64,000 nucleotides of DNA from Riptortus pedestris (GCA_019009955.1 CM032230.1:125814501-125878500), one strand, 5' to 3'. Counted from the first letter of the stretch, positions 32,992 through 44,425 are shown. Numbers and translations: made by a program. Notes: generated from the letters alone by a model not told the origin.

Positions 32992-33897
32992 TAGCTGATT
33001 TCTAGCGGAAATGAGCTACTGAGGTCGTGCTGGTGACGAGATTTTCGAAAAACTTCTTTAAATGTCTATGGATCATTCCCAGGAGATGACGAATACGAGG
33101 TCCGTCCAGAACTTAATATATACCTTGGTCTGCTATCGTACTGGCGGTCGTAATTTTTGTCTTACCGAAGCCAAAAACTAAAGATCAAGTTCGTTAATGA
33201 TTCAAACCAGACCATTGGAAAGGGTAGGAATTGAAAATTCAAAATACCTCCGTTGATATATGTCGTATCGAAGATGTGTACAGAACCAAACTTATTTCAA
33301 ATCTAATGCTCTGTAAGTGTTGTTATATTCATTTTTCTCTATCTTGAATATTAAGAATGATATTGGCATATTTTAGTCATTCATGAACCACTTCATTCCA
33401 AAGTTAAATACCAATCATGGTTTTTAATGATTTTTTAATTTTGGAGATACATGGGAATACTTTATTTGATGACGTCATTAATTTAGGCTTTACGTATTTT
33501 ACTCGAAAATGTTTATTTCATTTTATATTACCATAATTGATATGTAACCGTTTAATTCAAAACTAACTTTAATGGCCATTACGTTGACCAGGGAGGGGTG
33601 GGTAAAATGGGGAAATTTGAAAATAGATTGAATTATTTCCGTTATTATGCGTTGTATTGAAAAATGTTAATTTTGTCTATTTTTGCTCCACAATAGCAGT
33701 TCTATAAAGTTTTTCTTAGCTTATATGTTAAGCGAGTTATTCGTCCCATCTTGATTTCTGCCGTCAGTGAATCCCCACTTATTTTTTATGGGACTTTAAT
33801 TTAGAAACAGAAAATATAGAGGGGATAAGAGATATACAGTGTCTCATACTAGCAGGGGAGAAATCGAAGTAGTTTACGCAGCCCCTGCGTGTCGGGC
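32992..33897 (-). mobile_element. HINE-like element, old copy
   Basis: Decayed palindrome end (agctgatttctagcggaaat) at 32992, then 'tgaggtcgtgctggtgacga' and 'ggatcattcccaggagatgac'. The TA tract is lost. The core runs to about 33420, diverged type-C sequence follows, and 'gtttacgcagcccctgcgtg' gives the opposite end at 33897. Confidence 0.65.
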
Positions 33898-33944
33898 GTT
33901 AACTCAATTAAATAGAGAATTGGAATTCACAACGCTGAATGGAA

Positions 33945-34080
33945 ATCGGTGGCCGAGTAGAAGTCCATCCCAATAACATAGCATAAAATTTAGTTTTTAT
34001 ACCCTCGGTTTTGAACCTAGTACCTCTAGAATACTAATCCATTGCGTTAAACACTGAGCCAACTCCCACGTATGAGATAC
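33945..34080 (-). mobile_element. Second tRNA-like SINE or tRNA pseudogene
   Basis: On the minus strand GTTGGCTCAGTGTTTAACGC (A-box-like TGGCTCAGTG) is followed about 30 bp later by the consensus B box GGTTCAAAACC. A non-tRNA body continues to 'TCGGCCACCGATTTCC'. It differs from the main SINE family. Only one copy is seen here. Confidence 0.5.
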
Positions 34081-34844
34081 AATGGTTATCTGCATTAGAC
34101 GTGGACAAAAGGAAACATGTAAGGGAAAGAAAAACACTGCTAAGTATTTCTCGTTGGAATCCTTCCCTGTTCCTTCTGGTTATCCTAGTAAAAAGATACG
34201 AAATCATGTTTACTTACCTCCTTTTCAAATATAATACATATCTCCTAAATCTAACCTCTATGCCACTTGCCATTTTTAGAACGGTGGGATCATTATTCCA
34301 GTCTAAGGATTTGGACAACAATATTTGTTGTCTGGTTAAATAGCAATAAATAGTTTATATGCATTACGAATCCATATATAGATGTTTTTCGATTTAGGAA
34401 CCCCTGCCCCGCCCTCTAATGGCCTTTCGGCCAACGGTCTCATTCCCTTACCATTCAAGAGTGGCGCTCCAACCTAATGCTGCATCACCTTGACACAGGT
34501 ACTTCGTTTTCGGCGTTGATACGGTACCTTCTCTCCTTTTCACTGGGAATCCGTTTCCCTTGGCAAAATGGAGTTGTCGTTTTTTTAGGTGCTATCTCAT
34601 CCCTAAATTGTGTATTTTATACTTCTTCAGAGAGTAAAGACGTTGGATTGGTGGGAGTTTCCTTAATTCCCTTAAATATTGTCCTTCTTCCAATTCCCTT
34701 TTTCCTCACCATTCACTGCCGTTTCTCTCAATGGAAATGCTTCTGAGGTAAGGCTGATTTATTACGATATTTATTTTATACAAATTTATACCCGTATTTG
34801 TACTTAGTCCATTTTTCGCTAATCTTAGCTCACCAGAGTATGTC
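34081..34844. other. No gene supported
   Basis: Open frames at 34101-34343 and 34477-34746 lack recognisable domains. 'gttttcggcgttgatacgg...ctgggaatccgtttcccttgg' at 34508-34565 resembles 54902-54968 ('gttttcggttgggatacag...gtgagaatccgttgcccttgg'), so an unnamed dispersed repeat is likely. Confidence 0.4.
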
Positions 34845-34848
34845 ATAT

Positions 34849-35383
34849 TGTTGCGAAAATTAAATACATGAAAAACTAAACTGAGATAGTCACGAATTTG
34901 AGGAGTATCAAAGGGGTACCGCCATATGGTCCCGCCCGTCCTCGACAATACCAGTCCAGATCTAGAAGAGACCAGACAATTACGCATTGCTGTCTCCGCT
35001 CCTTTATAAAAGCGTACAGCTCGCCCCGATAGTTAGTGTGTTCTCGGCTGTCTTTAAGTGATCATCAAGGCGTTAAGTGCAACAGTGCGACTTAGTTACA
35101 TTGCGGTAAAGTGTTTATGCGAAGAACAGTATAGCAGTGCAGTGTCGTGTTTTTGTGAACTTCAGTAATCGTGAGTGAATTATTGGACTGTGTAATCTGA
35201 AGAACAGTGAAGCTATCAGTGCATACTGTGAGTAGTAATTAAGAATTAGAAACCAAGTGTGTAGTGCATTGTTAAATAAATTGTGCAGTGATAAAAACTG
35301 TGAAGCTTATGTGTGTTTAATTTTGCAATACAAAAGAACTCTAATAAACAACGTTTGTTACTGATTTTGTAATAAACCTAACA
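34849..35383 (+). mobile_element. Solo LTR (same family as 13123)
   Basis: Begins TGTTGCGAAAATTAAATACA and ends AATAAACCTAACA, flanked by ATAT at 34845-34848 and 35384-35387. A TATA-like 'CTTTATAAAAGCGTACAG' lies near 35003. The transcribed portion again contains 'gaagaacagt' and 'cagtgc' repeats. At 535 bp it is slightly shorter than the 568-bp copy. No gag or pol adjoins it. Confidence 0.85.
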
Positions 35384-35842
35384 ATATATTATTTTATTCA
35401 CCCCCAGTAAGGATATATAAGGGTGTGTAGAGCCGAGATCCTTTATTACGATCACCTCTCCTCCTCAAAAATAAAGAACACAAAACTTTTCCTTCCTATA
35501 TTTGTGTGTCTCCTTTATTTCGCCATCTTGGGGTTCCTTGGTCTGCCATTAAACCTTGAGAGGAGAATATTATTTGAAGTGGAGGACTGAATTGCTTGCT
35601 CTCTCGTCAGGAAAATGCCTCAGCCAGGAGCTCCGTCAGATAGGAATGAAACTCCGCCCCCCCCCCGACACAATTCCACTCCGAATAGGAAATTCGTTTG
35701 TGTGAGCCTCCCTAACGCCCGTCATTCAGCTCAGTCTCAGCCAACAGTATATTATTCTCTTAATATCTTGGACTCAGAAATGAGACCATTAACTCTTCCG
35801 AAAATTAAATCTTTTGGATGCGTTCTACCTTTCCAGCATTAT

Positions 35843-35880
<38 letters not shown>

Positions 35881-35952
35881 CTGTTTTGAAGTAGATTTCT
35901 TTTCACTATTTGCGACCCCTTGGAAGCTAAGTTTGGGTAGTCACCTAAACTA
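35384..35952. other. No gene; CA microsatellite
   Basis: 'atattattttattcacccccagtaagg' and the following 200 bp look like LTR or element leader sequence but have no partner. (CA)n lies at 35847-35878, and the frame crossing it is not convincing. Confidence 0.4.
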
Positions 35953-36285
35953 AAGCAGATTTTTCTTAATCTGGATGGCCCACTATCAGTCACCCCACTA
36001 TCTCATTTGCCATATATTCACAGTTTCTAAGCGAAAATACGATGTTCAGAAGTCGGGGTTTCCTGGAAACTAAAAACAAGAAACTACCACCGAATAACTA
36101 GCTTAATATGTGAGTAACGAAGAAATTTATGGAACAACAAGTTTAGAGCATCAACAGTTTTCCGATGTTTTGAATGTTCGAACGGGAGGCGGGAGCCTTC
36201 TAAACCAAGTTCCGACCTCTATTCGCGGTCCAATTTCAGCCATTAAAGAATATTAGAGTTGAATGAACAGTTAAATATAGACCTA
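35953..36285 (+). mobile_element. Decayed HINE-like element, type C
   Basis: Starts with 'aaagcagatttttcttaatc', then 'ctatctcatttgccatatattcac', 'gtcggggtttcctggaaactaaaaac', and reaches the core at 'cggtccaatttcagccattaaagaa'. Ends are missing. Confidence 0.5.
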
Positions 36286-36452
36286 AAATCTGAATTTATG
36301 ACTTCACCATACAATATTTTCGTGTATCTCATAATAATAATGACCCCCTGAAAAAATATATGTGGTATTTAAGCATGGAATAACACGTGTTGGAATGTAT
36401 GCTGGATTATTATTAACGTGCGGTAATAAAAGGGAGGGGTTACAATAAAAAA

Positions 36453-36524
36453 ATTCGTTACGCAGGGGCGGCGTAAACTAAGCACATTTCCCAAGTGAAG
36501 TTTTACAATAGATAATTCTACGTA
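36453..36524 (+). mobile_element. HINE-like 5' end, interrupted by a SINE
   Basis: TTCGTTACGCAGGGGCGGCG, AAGCACATTTCCCAAGTGAAG and ttttacaataga match the family start. The SINE at 36525 is inserted immediately after. Confidence 0.75.
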
Positions 36525-36750
36525 TTGGGCTCGGGTTGTCCGTGCGAGTTAGAGCGTTGGTCCTAATCTCGCGTGGCAGACCTAGAGTGGCGGGTTCGAA
36601 TCCCGCTCTGGGCAGTAGAAATTTATTTAATGACGGACTCACTAAATAAACTCCTTGATCCCACCTTGGGTTGAAAAGGGTGGTAACCTGTAGATAACCC
36701 GTCCCGATTAGCCTAGTAGCATAAAGTGGACGTAAATAATAATAAACAAA
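36525..36750 (+). mobile_element. tRNA-derived SINE, best preserved promoter
   Basis: The head TTGGGCTCGGGTTGTCCGTG contains an A-box-like stretch and GGCGGGTTCGAATCCCGCTC contains an exact B box (GGTTCGAATCC within one base). The body and a short tail AATAATAAAC follow. The 11-bp duplication AATTCTACGTA is at 36514-36524 and 36751-36761. The head differs enough from other copies to suggest a separate subfamily. Confidence 0.9.
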
Positions 36751-36761
36751 AATTCTACGTA

Positions 36762-37366
36762 CTTTTATGCAGAGATGTGAAGCTCCTTTTTCATACATCT
36801 GCGTGGTAAGATAACACGCGTGGAATCAAGATCGTCATTAAAAGTTTAAAGTAGAAAATCGTTTATATTAGCAATACTCATTCCCATAATAAATATAAAA
36901 TTTCCCAGTTCTATCCAGGCTTTCCCTTCAGACCCCAACTAAGTCGCGGAAGTCAAAATATCAGAGTTCATAAACGTAAATAACGATATAGGGTCAACAT
37001 TTTTATTCTAAACACAAATCACTCTTTACACGTTTTCAATAAAACCTATAGTAACAAAGATTTTAAGGAATTTCCATTTTCACGCCGAAGTAACCTCCCC
37101 TCCCCCCTCCTAGTTGAAAATTCGAACTCTCATGTACCCACTTTGTTCCTTGGGATTGTTGAGTCACAAATTCAAAAAATCATTGAAGTCCTCAGAGCCG
37201 TTTTTGAATAGTGGAATAAAAAAAATAGTAGGCAGACAGACAAGATTTTCAATTTTGATACCATTGTACATAAAATGGTCTTAAAACTAAAAAAAAAAAT
37301 TGATCCCCACCGAAATCGAAAATCAGAAAAGCCTTAAAATTTTATTTATTTATTTTTAAGTTAGAT
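36762..37366. other. No supported feature
   Basis: AT-rich with C-rich patch near 37095. Nothing recognised. Confidence 0.4.
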
Positions 37367-37516
37367 TATTTATTAAGCCAGGGTAGGACTAAGAATTTTA
37401 TTTAATGTGTTTATCAAAAAATAAATTGCTATTGCCCAGGTGGGAATCGCACTCGCCACACTAGGTTACCGAGTGAGATAAGACCAACACTTTAATTCAC
37501 ATGGCTAACATGAGCC
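37367..37516 (-). mobile_element. tRNA-derived SINE lacking its 3' third
   Basis: Runs from 'ttattaagccagggtaggac' to 'cacatggctaacatgagcccc'. The tail and the last 60 bp or so are missing. The flank 'tttaatgac' beyond the head is also present beyond the head of the 44532 copy, so the head of this subfamily may be longer or the two share an older duplicated target. Confidence 0.72.
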
Positions 37517-37534
37517 CCTTTAATGACATTTATT

Positions 37535-37735
37535 AATTTTGTTTGTAATTATCTTACTTATTTTTATATTGTATTTCTTGTATATAATATTTGAGTAGAT
37601 AGTTGATAAACATATATATTGTAAAATAAAAATGTATTTACTCATAATAATACATGTAATATCCCACTTGGCAATGGAACGTGTATTGAAATAAATAACT
37701 CCTCATAGGGTTATTTTGATGAGAAAAAAAAAATT
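37535..37735 (+). mobile_element. LINE 3' untranslated end
   Basis: Matches, in inverse orientation, 11361-11560: 'gtaattatcttactta', 'gtaaaataaaaatgtattta', 'caatggaacgtgta', 'aataactcctcatagggtta', ending before an A run. No coding portion. It shows the 11361 element is a repeated family. Confidence 0.7.
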
Positions 37736-38230
37736 CGAATGTGATTTAATCTTATTTTTTAGAAATGTTTTGTTAATTAGAATCGTAATTTTAATTTATC
37801 CCATATACATATGCATTGATTAAATTTGTCTCGACAATTGCAACCAAAGGCCAAAGGTGCTGTTTCCATGTGTTTCCAATAGCGTTATGTTGTCAACAAG
37901 ACAGTTTCCAGCTGAGAGTATTTAGTTAAGTTAAAAGCCTCTAGATGCCGCTATCATGTCCCAAATTGAGAGCATGGAGCTGGTAGCTTCTGCCAGAGCT
38001 AATTTCGTTTTCCGCTTTCCGGGACACGTTTCAGAACAGCCTCAATGTTTATTCAACAGTTAACTTTTCAAAGCCTACCGGAAAAGGCTTTCAGACGACC
38101 ACCGACGTAATAATGTAGGAGTCGAAACGAGAACATGGATAAATATTCTTCGGAGTACACAGATGAAATGGAGTTCTGGTGAGAAATCAAGCTTAATTAG
38201 TAACTATACTTGCATTTGTAAATAAGTAGA
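37736..38230. other. No supported feature
   Basis: Moderate GC between 37850 and 38160. No frame longer than a few dozen codons and no repeat match. Confidence 0.4.
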
Positions 38231-38460
38231 AGTCCGTCACGCGTGGGCTGCGTAAACTAAGCAAATTTCCCAAGTTTTGACACACTGCAGATCTCATCTC
38301 ACCATATATTTTCTATTTCTAAATAATAATTCAATAATTAGAAGTTGGGTTAACTGACTGCCGAAAACGTAAAAGTATGAATAACTCTTTTAATTTATGT
38401 GTCGCTAAAAAATAAATAAGACAACAATTGTAGAGCATCAATAGTGTAACCCCCCTATCC
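38231..38460 (+). mobile_element. HINE-like 5' half, type C
   Basis: AGTCCGTCACGCGTGGGCTG, then 'agatctcatctcaccatatat' and 'gttgggttaactgactgccgaaaacg'. It ends after 'gagcatcaatagtgtaac' with no 3' half. Confidence 0.7.
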
Positions 38461-38676
38461 ATGGTCCTGGGCATTTAATGAGCTATAAAGACATTTCTAG
38501 TAGATTTGAAAGCATTTTTGACTTTCCTTTTAGCTTATATTATTGGAATTATATTTTGATGTTTGAGTATTTTTGGGATTAATTTAATATCAAAGCGTTA
38601 TCGTGGGGAAGACAATCCTAAAGTCATATACGGATGAATTGGTCTCAATCCTAGTCGTGTAACAGGATAGCATAAT

Positions 38677-39090
38677 ATGGGACGAAGCATTGGAGATGAC
38701 ATCAAGGCAAAACGAAGGACTAAAAACATCAACATTGATCAACTGACATCAGAGGACATACAAAACTCAGTTAAAAGACTAAAGTTATTGTTCATAAGGA
38801 ATTGCAACAAGACTGGTTGCGGACACACAACAAATATACAAAAAATTAAATATACAATACACGACGGGGAGGAAAAAACATTAACCAGAAGGGTTCAAGT
38901 TATTCTTACTAGAATTTGTATAGGCTATTCTTTCCTAATATATGGATTCCTAATAGTATGTAATGTTTCCAAAGTGCCTTTTTCTATAAACCACATACTT
39001 GACAGACAGCAGAAAACGTGAACATTTACAAATAGCCCATGACATATACGAATTACTGACTAAAGTTAGTCCGTACATTCTCATAATTGC
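38677..39090 (+). pseudogene. I-like LINE fragment, C-terminal end
   Basis: The open frame 38677-39021 carries IQKIKYTIHDGEEKTLTRRV, ILTRICIGYSFLIYGFLI and VPFSINHIL, matching the LINE tail 'RREEVVLTRLRIGH..LTHGYLI...LTIKHIL'. After a frameshift the end KREHLQIAHDIYELLTKVSP follows to about 39090. The His of the RIGH motif is Tyr here. The amino-terminal part is not recognised as RT. Confidence 0.6.
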
Positions 39091-39442
39091 TTAGCACTTA
39101 AGAAACACAAACTTATACACAAAAAATTAGTTTTAATTTGCTTTGATTTTAAAACTGAATTTTATTTTTAAAAAACTGAATATCTTTACAATACCATTTA
39201 AATGTGTTTATTTATATATAAGAGTATGTGTGCGCGTACGTGTATTAGAGAGATGCTTCTTCAATATGTATTATCTAAATGTGTTTTTATGTATCGATTA
39301 TTTTAATTTCATTAACTATGAAAACCATTTTAATTTTTATTACCATATAATATTAGTTTTTATTTATTAAATAATTTTTGATCGTTATTTAAGTTTAAGT
39401 CTTCAGTAAACTCCCACTTTTAGTCATCGCACTTTAACAAAA
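39091..39442. other. AT-rich, no supported feature
   Basis: A 75-codon frame is Phe/Tyr/Leu-rich from AT composition only. Confidence 0.5.
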
Positions 39443-40164
39443 AGTCCGTCACGCAGGGGCTGCGTAAACTAAGCAGATTTCCCCCGTGAAGTTTTACAAT
39501 AGAGAAATCTGCACACTGGTAACACAATACCACCGTGAGTAGATAATGAGAAATCTCTCAGTTAATTAAAATAAATTCCCAACTGAAACGGCTTCTGAAT
39601 TGTAAGAATAATTTATATTTTAATAACTCAAATTTTAGTAGTCCAAGAACTAAAGAAGGGGGGGGGCGGATGAGCAGAACGTATCCAACAACAAATACAA
39701 ATATATATATTTGTCTGTTACCGCTCTAGCGTTCGCAATTTTGGTTTAATCGTTAATAAACTCGATATTTAGTCGTTTTATGTAAAAAGAAAGATCAAGT
39801 TCGTTAACGGCTGAAATCGGACCAGCGGGAGGGGGGGTTTAGACGGGAGGATTTTCAAAAATTCGAAATATCTCCGTTATTATTCATTTGATCGAAACAT
39901 TGTTACTGTACGTTGGATCGAAAATTTGTACAGAATCAATCTTATTGCGAATTAAATTTACTATAAATATTGTTATATACATTTTTTCTCTATCTTGAAT
40001 ATTAACCGAGATTTTTGCATTTTTATTAAATCTGGGCGGCTAACGGACGAGAGTGACTTTCCCGCCAAAAGCTAGTTCGACCGTTTCCTTGACTTCTCGG
40101 CTCTCTTGAAATTCCTCTATTTTAAAACTTCACGTGGGAAATCTGCTTAGTTTGCGCAGCCCCT
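39443..40164. mobile_element. Head-to-head composite of two HINE-like copies
   Basis: The left part 39443-39697 is a plus-strand type-B 5' half (AGTCCGTCACGCAGGGG, then 'aaattttagtagtccaagaac', 'gcggatgagcagaacgtat'). From the TA tract at about 39700 the rest is a minus-strand type-A copy (ctgttaccgctctagcg ... ctaaagctagttcgaccgtttcc ... cccctttattg). Both outer ends are therefore TCCGTCACG-type ends and neither palindrome end is present. The two are joined near the TA tract. Confidence 0.8.
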
Positions 40165-41219
40165 TTATTGAGAAATAGAGAATATATGGAGAGGTAAGGT
40201 CAGCATTGTCACATACGAGCACTTGAAGAAATCCCCTTTGTTAACGCAACGTCTGTGTGCCGGACATTTTAAAGTTTCCACATCTCGTTTCAAAACAATG
40301 ACTTTTTTTCCTACTTTTTTTTGCTTGTTATTTCTTTGTAGGGTGGCCAACTTTTCTTTCTTTGTGTTGTATTTTGTTGAGTTTCTTCAAATTCCAGCTT
40401 CAACTGTTCCAGAGGCAACCAAATATATTTCTCTCGATAAGTACTTCAAAACTCTGTCCTGACGTCAGAGAGTCAAGTGGAGTCTATCAACGTCATTAAA
40501 ACTTCTTGACCCTGCAAGAAGTCTTCTAATTATTCAAGAATTTCAAACTTTTGATTCCTGAAATAAGGTATCAACAACCTACGCCTAGTAATTGATCTCG
40601 TACGGGTACACCTGATTTTCATGGGAATGAGAGGAAAGCAAGGACATGGCGTGGTTTCCCGTTGCCTTCTACATCTGACCATTCAAGAATAATGGGATCA
40701 TGAGAAAAATTCCATTCATCTCACCAATAAAGACATGAATGGGTAAAATTCCACTTGCGGCTAGAGTTGTTAGGCAGCCATCCCTCCTGTAGTCTGCATA
40801 TTAGGTCAGTATGAGTATAGATTCTTCAAGTTTAATCTACCCTCTGGTCTTACTACACTTGCAAGTTGTAAGAGAGAATTAAGGCAAGGGTGGGGTAATA
40901 AATGATAAGTGTAATGATAATAAACAGATATTACCTCAATTCCTCAATAGATAAAAAAAGGTATTGTGTGTGTGTGTCTATATATTTTACACATACCTAT
41001 ATACATATATAAATAAAATGAATATTGTTAAAATGTGGAATGTAATACACCTTACCCCTAATAGATAATATTTTGTTAAAGTGAACTCAATGGAAAAATT
41101 CATTTTTCTCAAAGGGATGTGCTTGACGTACATATATGAAAATAGGACGGTAGATATAAAGAAACCCACCAAAACGGTCTTCTATCAGGAAACATTGTAT
41201 TTATTATTATTTTTTTTAA
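40165..41219. other. No gene; possible unnamed repeat at 40580-40870
   Basis: A GC-richer block with 'gacatggcgtggtttcccgt' and 'gttaggcagccatccctcct' looks like repeat sequence, but it has no second copy here. Frames near 40165-40462 and 40987-41172 are not recognised. Confidence 0.35.
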
Positions 41220-41518
41220 CTCTCAGGTTTAACTGGATTTTATTATAGCGAGGGCCGTAAGCAACCGCTCTATGTATTTATTTTTCCTTATTTTTTAATT
41301 GGGAATTTAAAAATTTACGGACAATTCTAGCATTTTTGTGATAATCTTATTAATAGGACAGGTAAATTGAGAAATTATCTTGCCTTTAATGTGGTCTTTG
41401 GAATTAAGCCATTTGTTGATATTGCGACTGCAGTGACACTGAAAGAATCTAGCTTGTAATAGGGGTTTTATTTCAATATCCAAATCCTGGTATTTTCTTA
41501 CTTTCTCGGCGAATAATA
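41220..41518 (-). pseudogene. R4/Dong-like LINE, last part and 3' end
   Basis: The minus strand reads AEKVRKYQDLDIEIK and, after a frameshift, VAISTNGLIPKTTLKAR, stop, FLNLPVLLIRLSQKC. These align with the end of the 15.7-16.7 kb element (EKLRKYQELAIELK; SSNGLVPKTK; LNLP). The 3' untranslated part is about 110 bp (CCTCGCTATAATAAAATCC, GTTAAACCTGAGAGTTAAA), then AATAATAAAT. The 5' truncation point adjoins AATAATAATAATTTATTATT. TAA/ATT repeats thus lie on both sides again. Confidence 0.75.
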
Positions 41519-41529
41519 ATAATTTATTA

Positions 41530-42189
41530 TTATTATATATTTGCGCTTTCAGAGCAAGAAGCCATCAAAGTTGGCTGGTCTCGACTGAGGGGGTCCAATC
41601 CGACTTCAGTCAACCGGGGCAAATTTGATGACACTGACGATGGAGCTCTTTGTCTTAAAACGCGCTGTCGCTGACAAATGTAAAAAATTCAAAAACATTA
41701 GATGGAAAGGAAAGAGTTCCATCTTTACCACACACTTCCCTGGTAATGTCTAAAAAAATTGTATCATTTAGTTTTATGGCTAATAAATAATACTATTCTA
41801 GTCTGGTTCAAGACAAGTATTGGCCTTTATTGGGAATAAATATATAAAAGCATAATTACTTTCATTTTAGACTTGGTGGAGTGTCAAAGCTGCAGTAATA
41901 CATTGACACCGGCGGCATTGTATTAGAATTCACAAAAGCATGTGATTAATGAATAACTGAATTGATAGTAGTGATAGGTCATCATTATCATTTATCAAAT
42001 TAAAAAGATTACACTGAAATGAAAATAAAAAATAAAGCCATCATAAATTTTATTAAATTATTCCAAGATACAACTTAGTCTATGTGAGAATTTTGGGTTG
42101 CTTCTACGTGAAAATAAATATTCATCAATTTTTAATTTTCATTGGATTTATCAAAAAATGTGAAGAATGAATTTTGCTTAGAATAACGA
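41530..42189. other. No supported gene
   Basis: 41550-41720 is GC-richer (agttggctggtctcgactga) and may be an unnamed repeat. The rest is AT-rich. Confidence 0.35.
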
Positions 42190-42540
42190 TTGTGTTCCCA
42201 AATGGACATTCATATTTATGAGTTTTGAAATTTTTATTTCCGCTTTCCGGGCATCAGAATTAATTCATTTCATGAAAATGACCACATAGAATTTGAAAAT
42301 TCTTTGTAGATGTATTATTAAGAGACTTAGTATTGTTAATATGTGCAATTTGATACTTTAGTCCTCAAACATTCTTCTATCGTATTACAACAGAATTCAT
42401 GAACAAAATTTTATCACATGTTTTCTACGGATGCTAATGTAATGTAATCGTTCTCTTTCGACGGGAAAATCTGATTTATGTGATCCCAAGAATGATTATG
42501 AAGTCGTCAATATTCATCCAATAGGCAATACAAATAATAA
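42190..42540 (+). repeat. Unnamed dispersed repeat (family D)
   Basis: Shares ordered blocks with 9340-9630: 'tatgagttttgaaattt', 'tgtagatgtatta', 'gcaatttgatacttta', 'gtcgtcaatattcatccaat'. Same orientation. Confidence 0.6.
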
Positions 42541-43111
42541 TAAAATAAAATAAAAGCTATAAATATGACTAATTTGATGGAAATAAATGGATTATGTAGC
42601 GCTTCCATTTATCTAATATTTATATTTCGATGGGAAAACACATTATATCAATTAGTTTTCGGCTGACAGCAATTCTAATCGTAACTTTGTCTAAATAAGC
42701 ATCTCGGGAAAAAAAAGTGTTTCAGGGCATTTGTGCTATTGGTGAATATGATTGAATGGTTTTGTGCATCCAATCTTTGGTAACCATATCTATTTCAACC
42801 ACGGCGGGTAACATGTCTAGTAGTACAATAAGCGTTCGTTATGTTTAATGCACAAAAAGCGTCAAGTGCTATCTTGGCACTAATGAAGAGGCAAGATGGA
42901 ATGGTGCCCTTTGAAGTGACATATTTGCCGACAACTTGTCCTGCCAACCTAAGAACTGTAATTTATCATCTGCTGTACCTCTAGGACACCTCTCAGCCTA
43001 CCACAATTTACAGTGAGATATTATAAATCTAAATGTAAATAATTTTTTATGCTAAATTATAAATGGAGTTAAAACTGGGGCATTGAAACGTTTTCAGAAA
43101 CAAGCAAAAAA
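42541..43111. other. No supported feature
   Basis: No coding tract or repeat recognised. Confidence 0.4.
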
Positions 43112-43587
43112 AGTCCGTCACGCAGGGGCTGCGTAAACTAAGCAGATTTCCCACGTGAAGTTTTACAATAGAGAAATTTCAGAATAGAGAGTCAAATAGT
43201 TACGGCAACGGCCCGAACTAGCTCTTGACGGAAACTCACGACTAGGCCCGAAGTTGGCTGATCTCGTCTCAGAAGTTGAAAACAGAAAAATGCTAATATC
43301 TCGGTTAATATTCAAGATACAGAATACATGTATATAACATTATTTATAGTAAATTTAATTTGCAATAAGATTGACTCTATACCATTTTTCGATCCGACGT
43401 ATAGTAACGGAAATATTTCAAATTTTAGAAAATCCTCTTCTCTAAACCCCCCCTCCCACTAGTCCGATTTCAGCCATTAACGAACGTGATCTTTATTTTT
43501 GCATAAAACGCTTAAATATCGAGTTTGGTAACGATCAAACGAAAATTGCGACCGCTAGAGCGTTAACAGACAAATATATATATCTAT

Positions 43588-43648
<61 letters not shown>

Positions 43649-43753
43649 ATTTTGAACGGACCTCATTTTCGTCATCTCCTGGGTAGGATCGATGGACATT
43701 TGAAGAAATTTTGTACGACCTCAATTGCTGATTTCCCTTAAGGGAAATCTGCT
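43112..43753 (+). mobile_element. HINE-like element, full length, type A
   Basis: AGTCCGTCACGCAGGGGCTG end, complete core and a (TA)n with an embedded CACACA at 43576-43643. After 'tggacatttgaagaaatttt' a deletion of about 25 bp removes 'cgaaaatcgcgtcatgag'. The palindrome end is perfect. At 642 bp it is among the least diverged copies. Confidence 0.92.
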
Positions 43754-44367
43754 AAAAATGTCTTTCCAGCGACTTCTCCCGTTGACAGCTCATACCACCT
43801 GATTATGTCAAACACTTAATGAATTGGTCAACTGGAATCAGTATTCTGGTCCGATTGCTATGATTTTAACCCCACCCCCTCCTTCTAAGTTCAGGATTTC
43901 TGAAATGAGATAGTATGTTTATATAATTTTCTCCATCTACAGTGGATTGAGCTATTTACAATAATTATTTTATATGTTTACAAAATATTTGTTCTATATA
44001 CAAATGCCATATAAATATAAAATTTATTTAACAAATAAGAAAATATAATTAAATAAAATATACAATAAATAATTAAATTAATATAAGAATGATATATATA
44101 TAATATAAAACACTTAAATTAATGGGAAAAATACTCCATAACAAAACCAAATAAAAAAAAATTAAGAATACAGAAAATAAAATAAACGAAAAGGGAATAC
44201 ATGATATTTTATGGAGTAAAGTAAGATTACTGTTCATTTAGTTATTGTTTTCAAATTGAGCTTTATTAAATTTAATTCGTAAATAATGATTTTGAAGTTT
44301 CTCTTCAGTTAGTTGTGAATTTTTAAAATTTATTTTGTTTTAAACTCCGTCGCTGGGAACTTATGTC
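43754..44367. other. Very AT-rich stretch
   Basis: No gene or family repeat. 43960-44210 is almost pure A/T. Confidence 0.5.
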
Positions 44368-44425
44368 AGTTGTCTTTTGCGGCATATCTCCAGTATCTAC
44401 TGGAGATATGCCGCAAAAGACAACT
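44368..44425. repeat. Perfect 28-bp inverted duplication (2-nt spacer)
   Basis: The left arm 44368-44395 starts AGTTGTCTTTTGCGGCATAT and ends CTCCAGTA. Spacer TC. The right arm 44398-44425 is its exact reverse complement. No mismatch in 28 pairs, and homology stops sharply at both outer edges. Confidence 0.95.

Noticed and set aside
34477..34746. 89-codon plus-strand frame with hydrophobic stretches
   Set aside because: Part of it overlaps a repeated segment also seen at 54.9 kb, and the antisense strand is equally open.
35615..35993. Open frames on both strands crossing a CA repeat
   Set aside because: They depend on Thr-His or Cys-Val runs from the microsatellite, and the flanking parts have no recognised domain.
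36478..36798. 106-codon minus-strand frame with LPRAGFEPATLGLP
   Set aside because: It is the antisense translation of the SINE tRNA-like B-box region, a common artefact.
40223..40462. Frame with RLCAGHFKVS, reminiscent of a THAP-domain fragment
   Set aside because: The other zinc ligands and the conserved Trp and AVPTIF-like features are missing.
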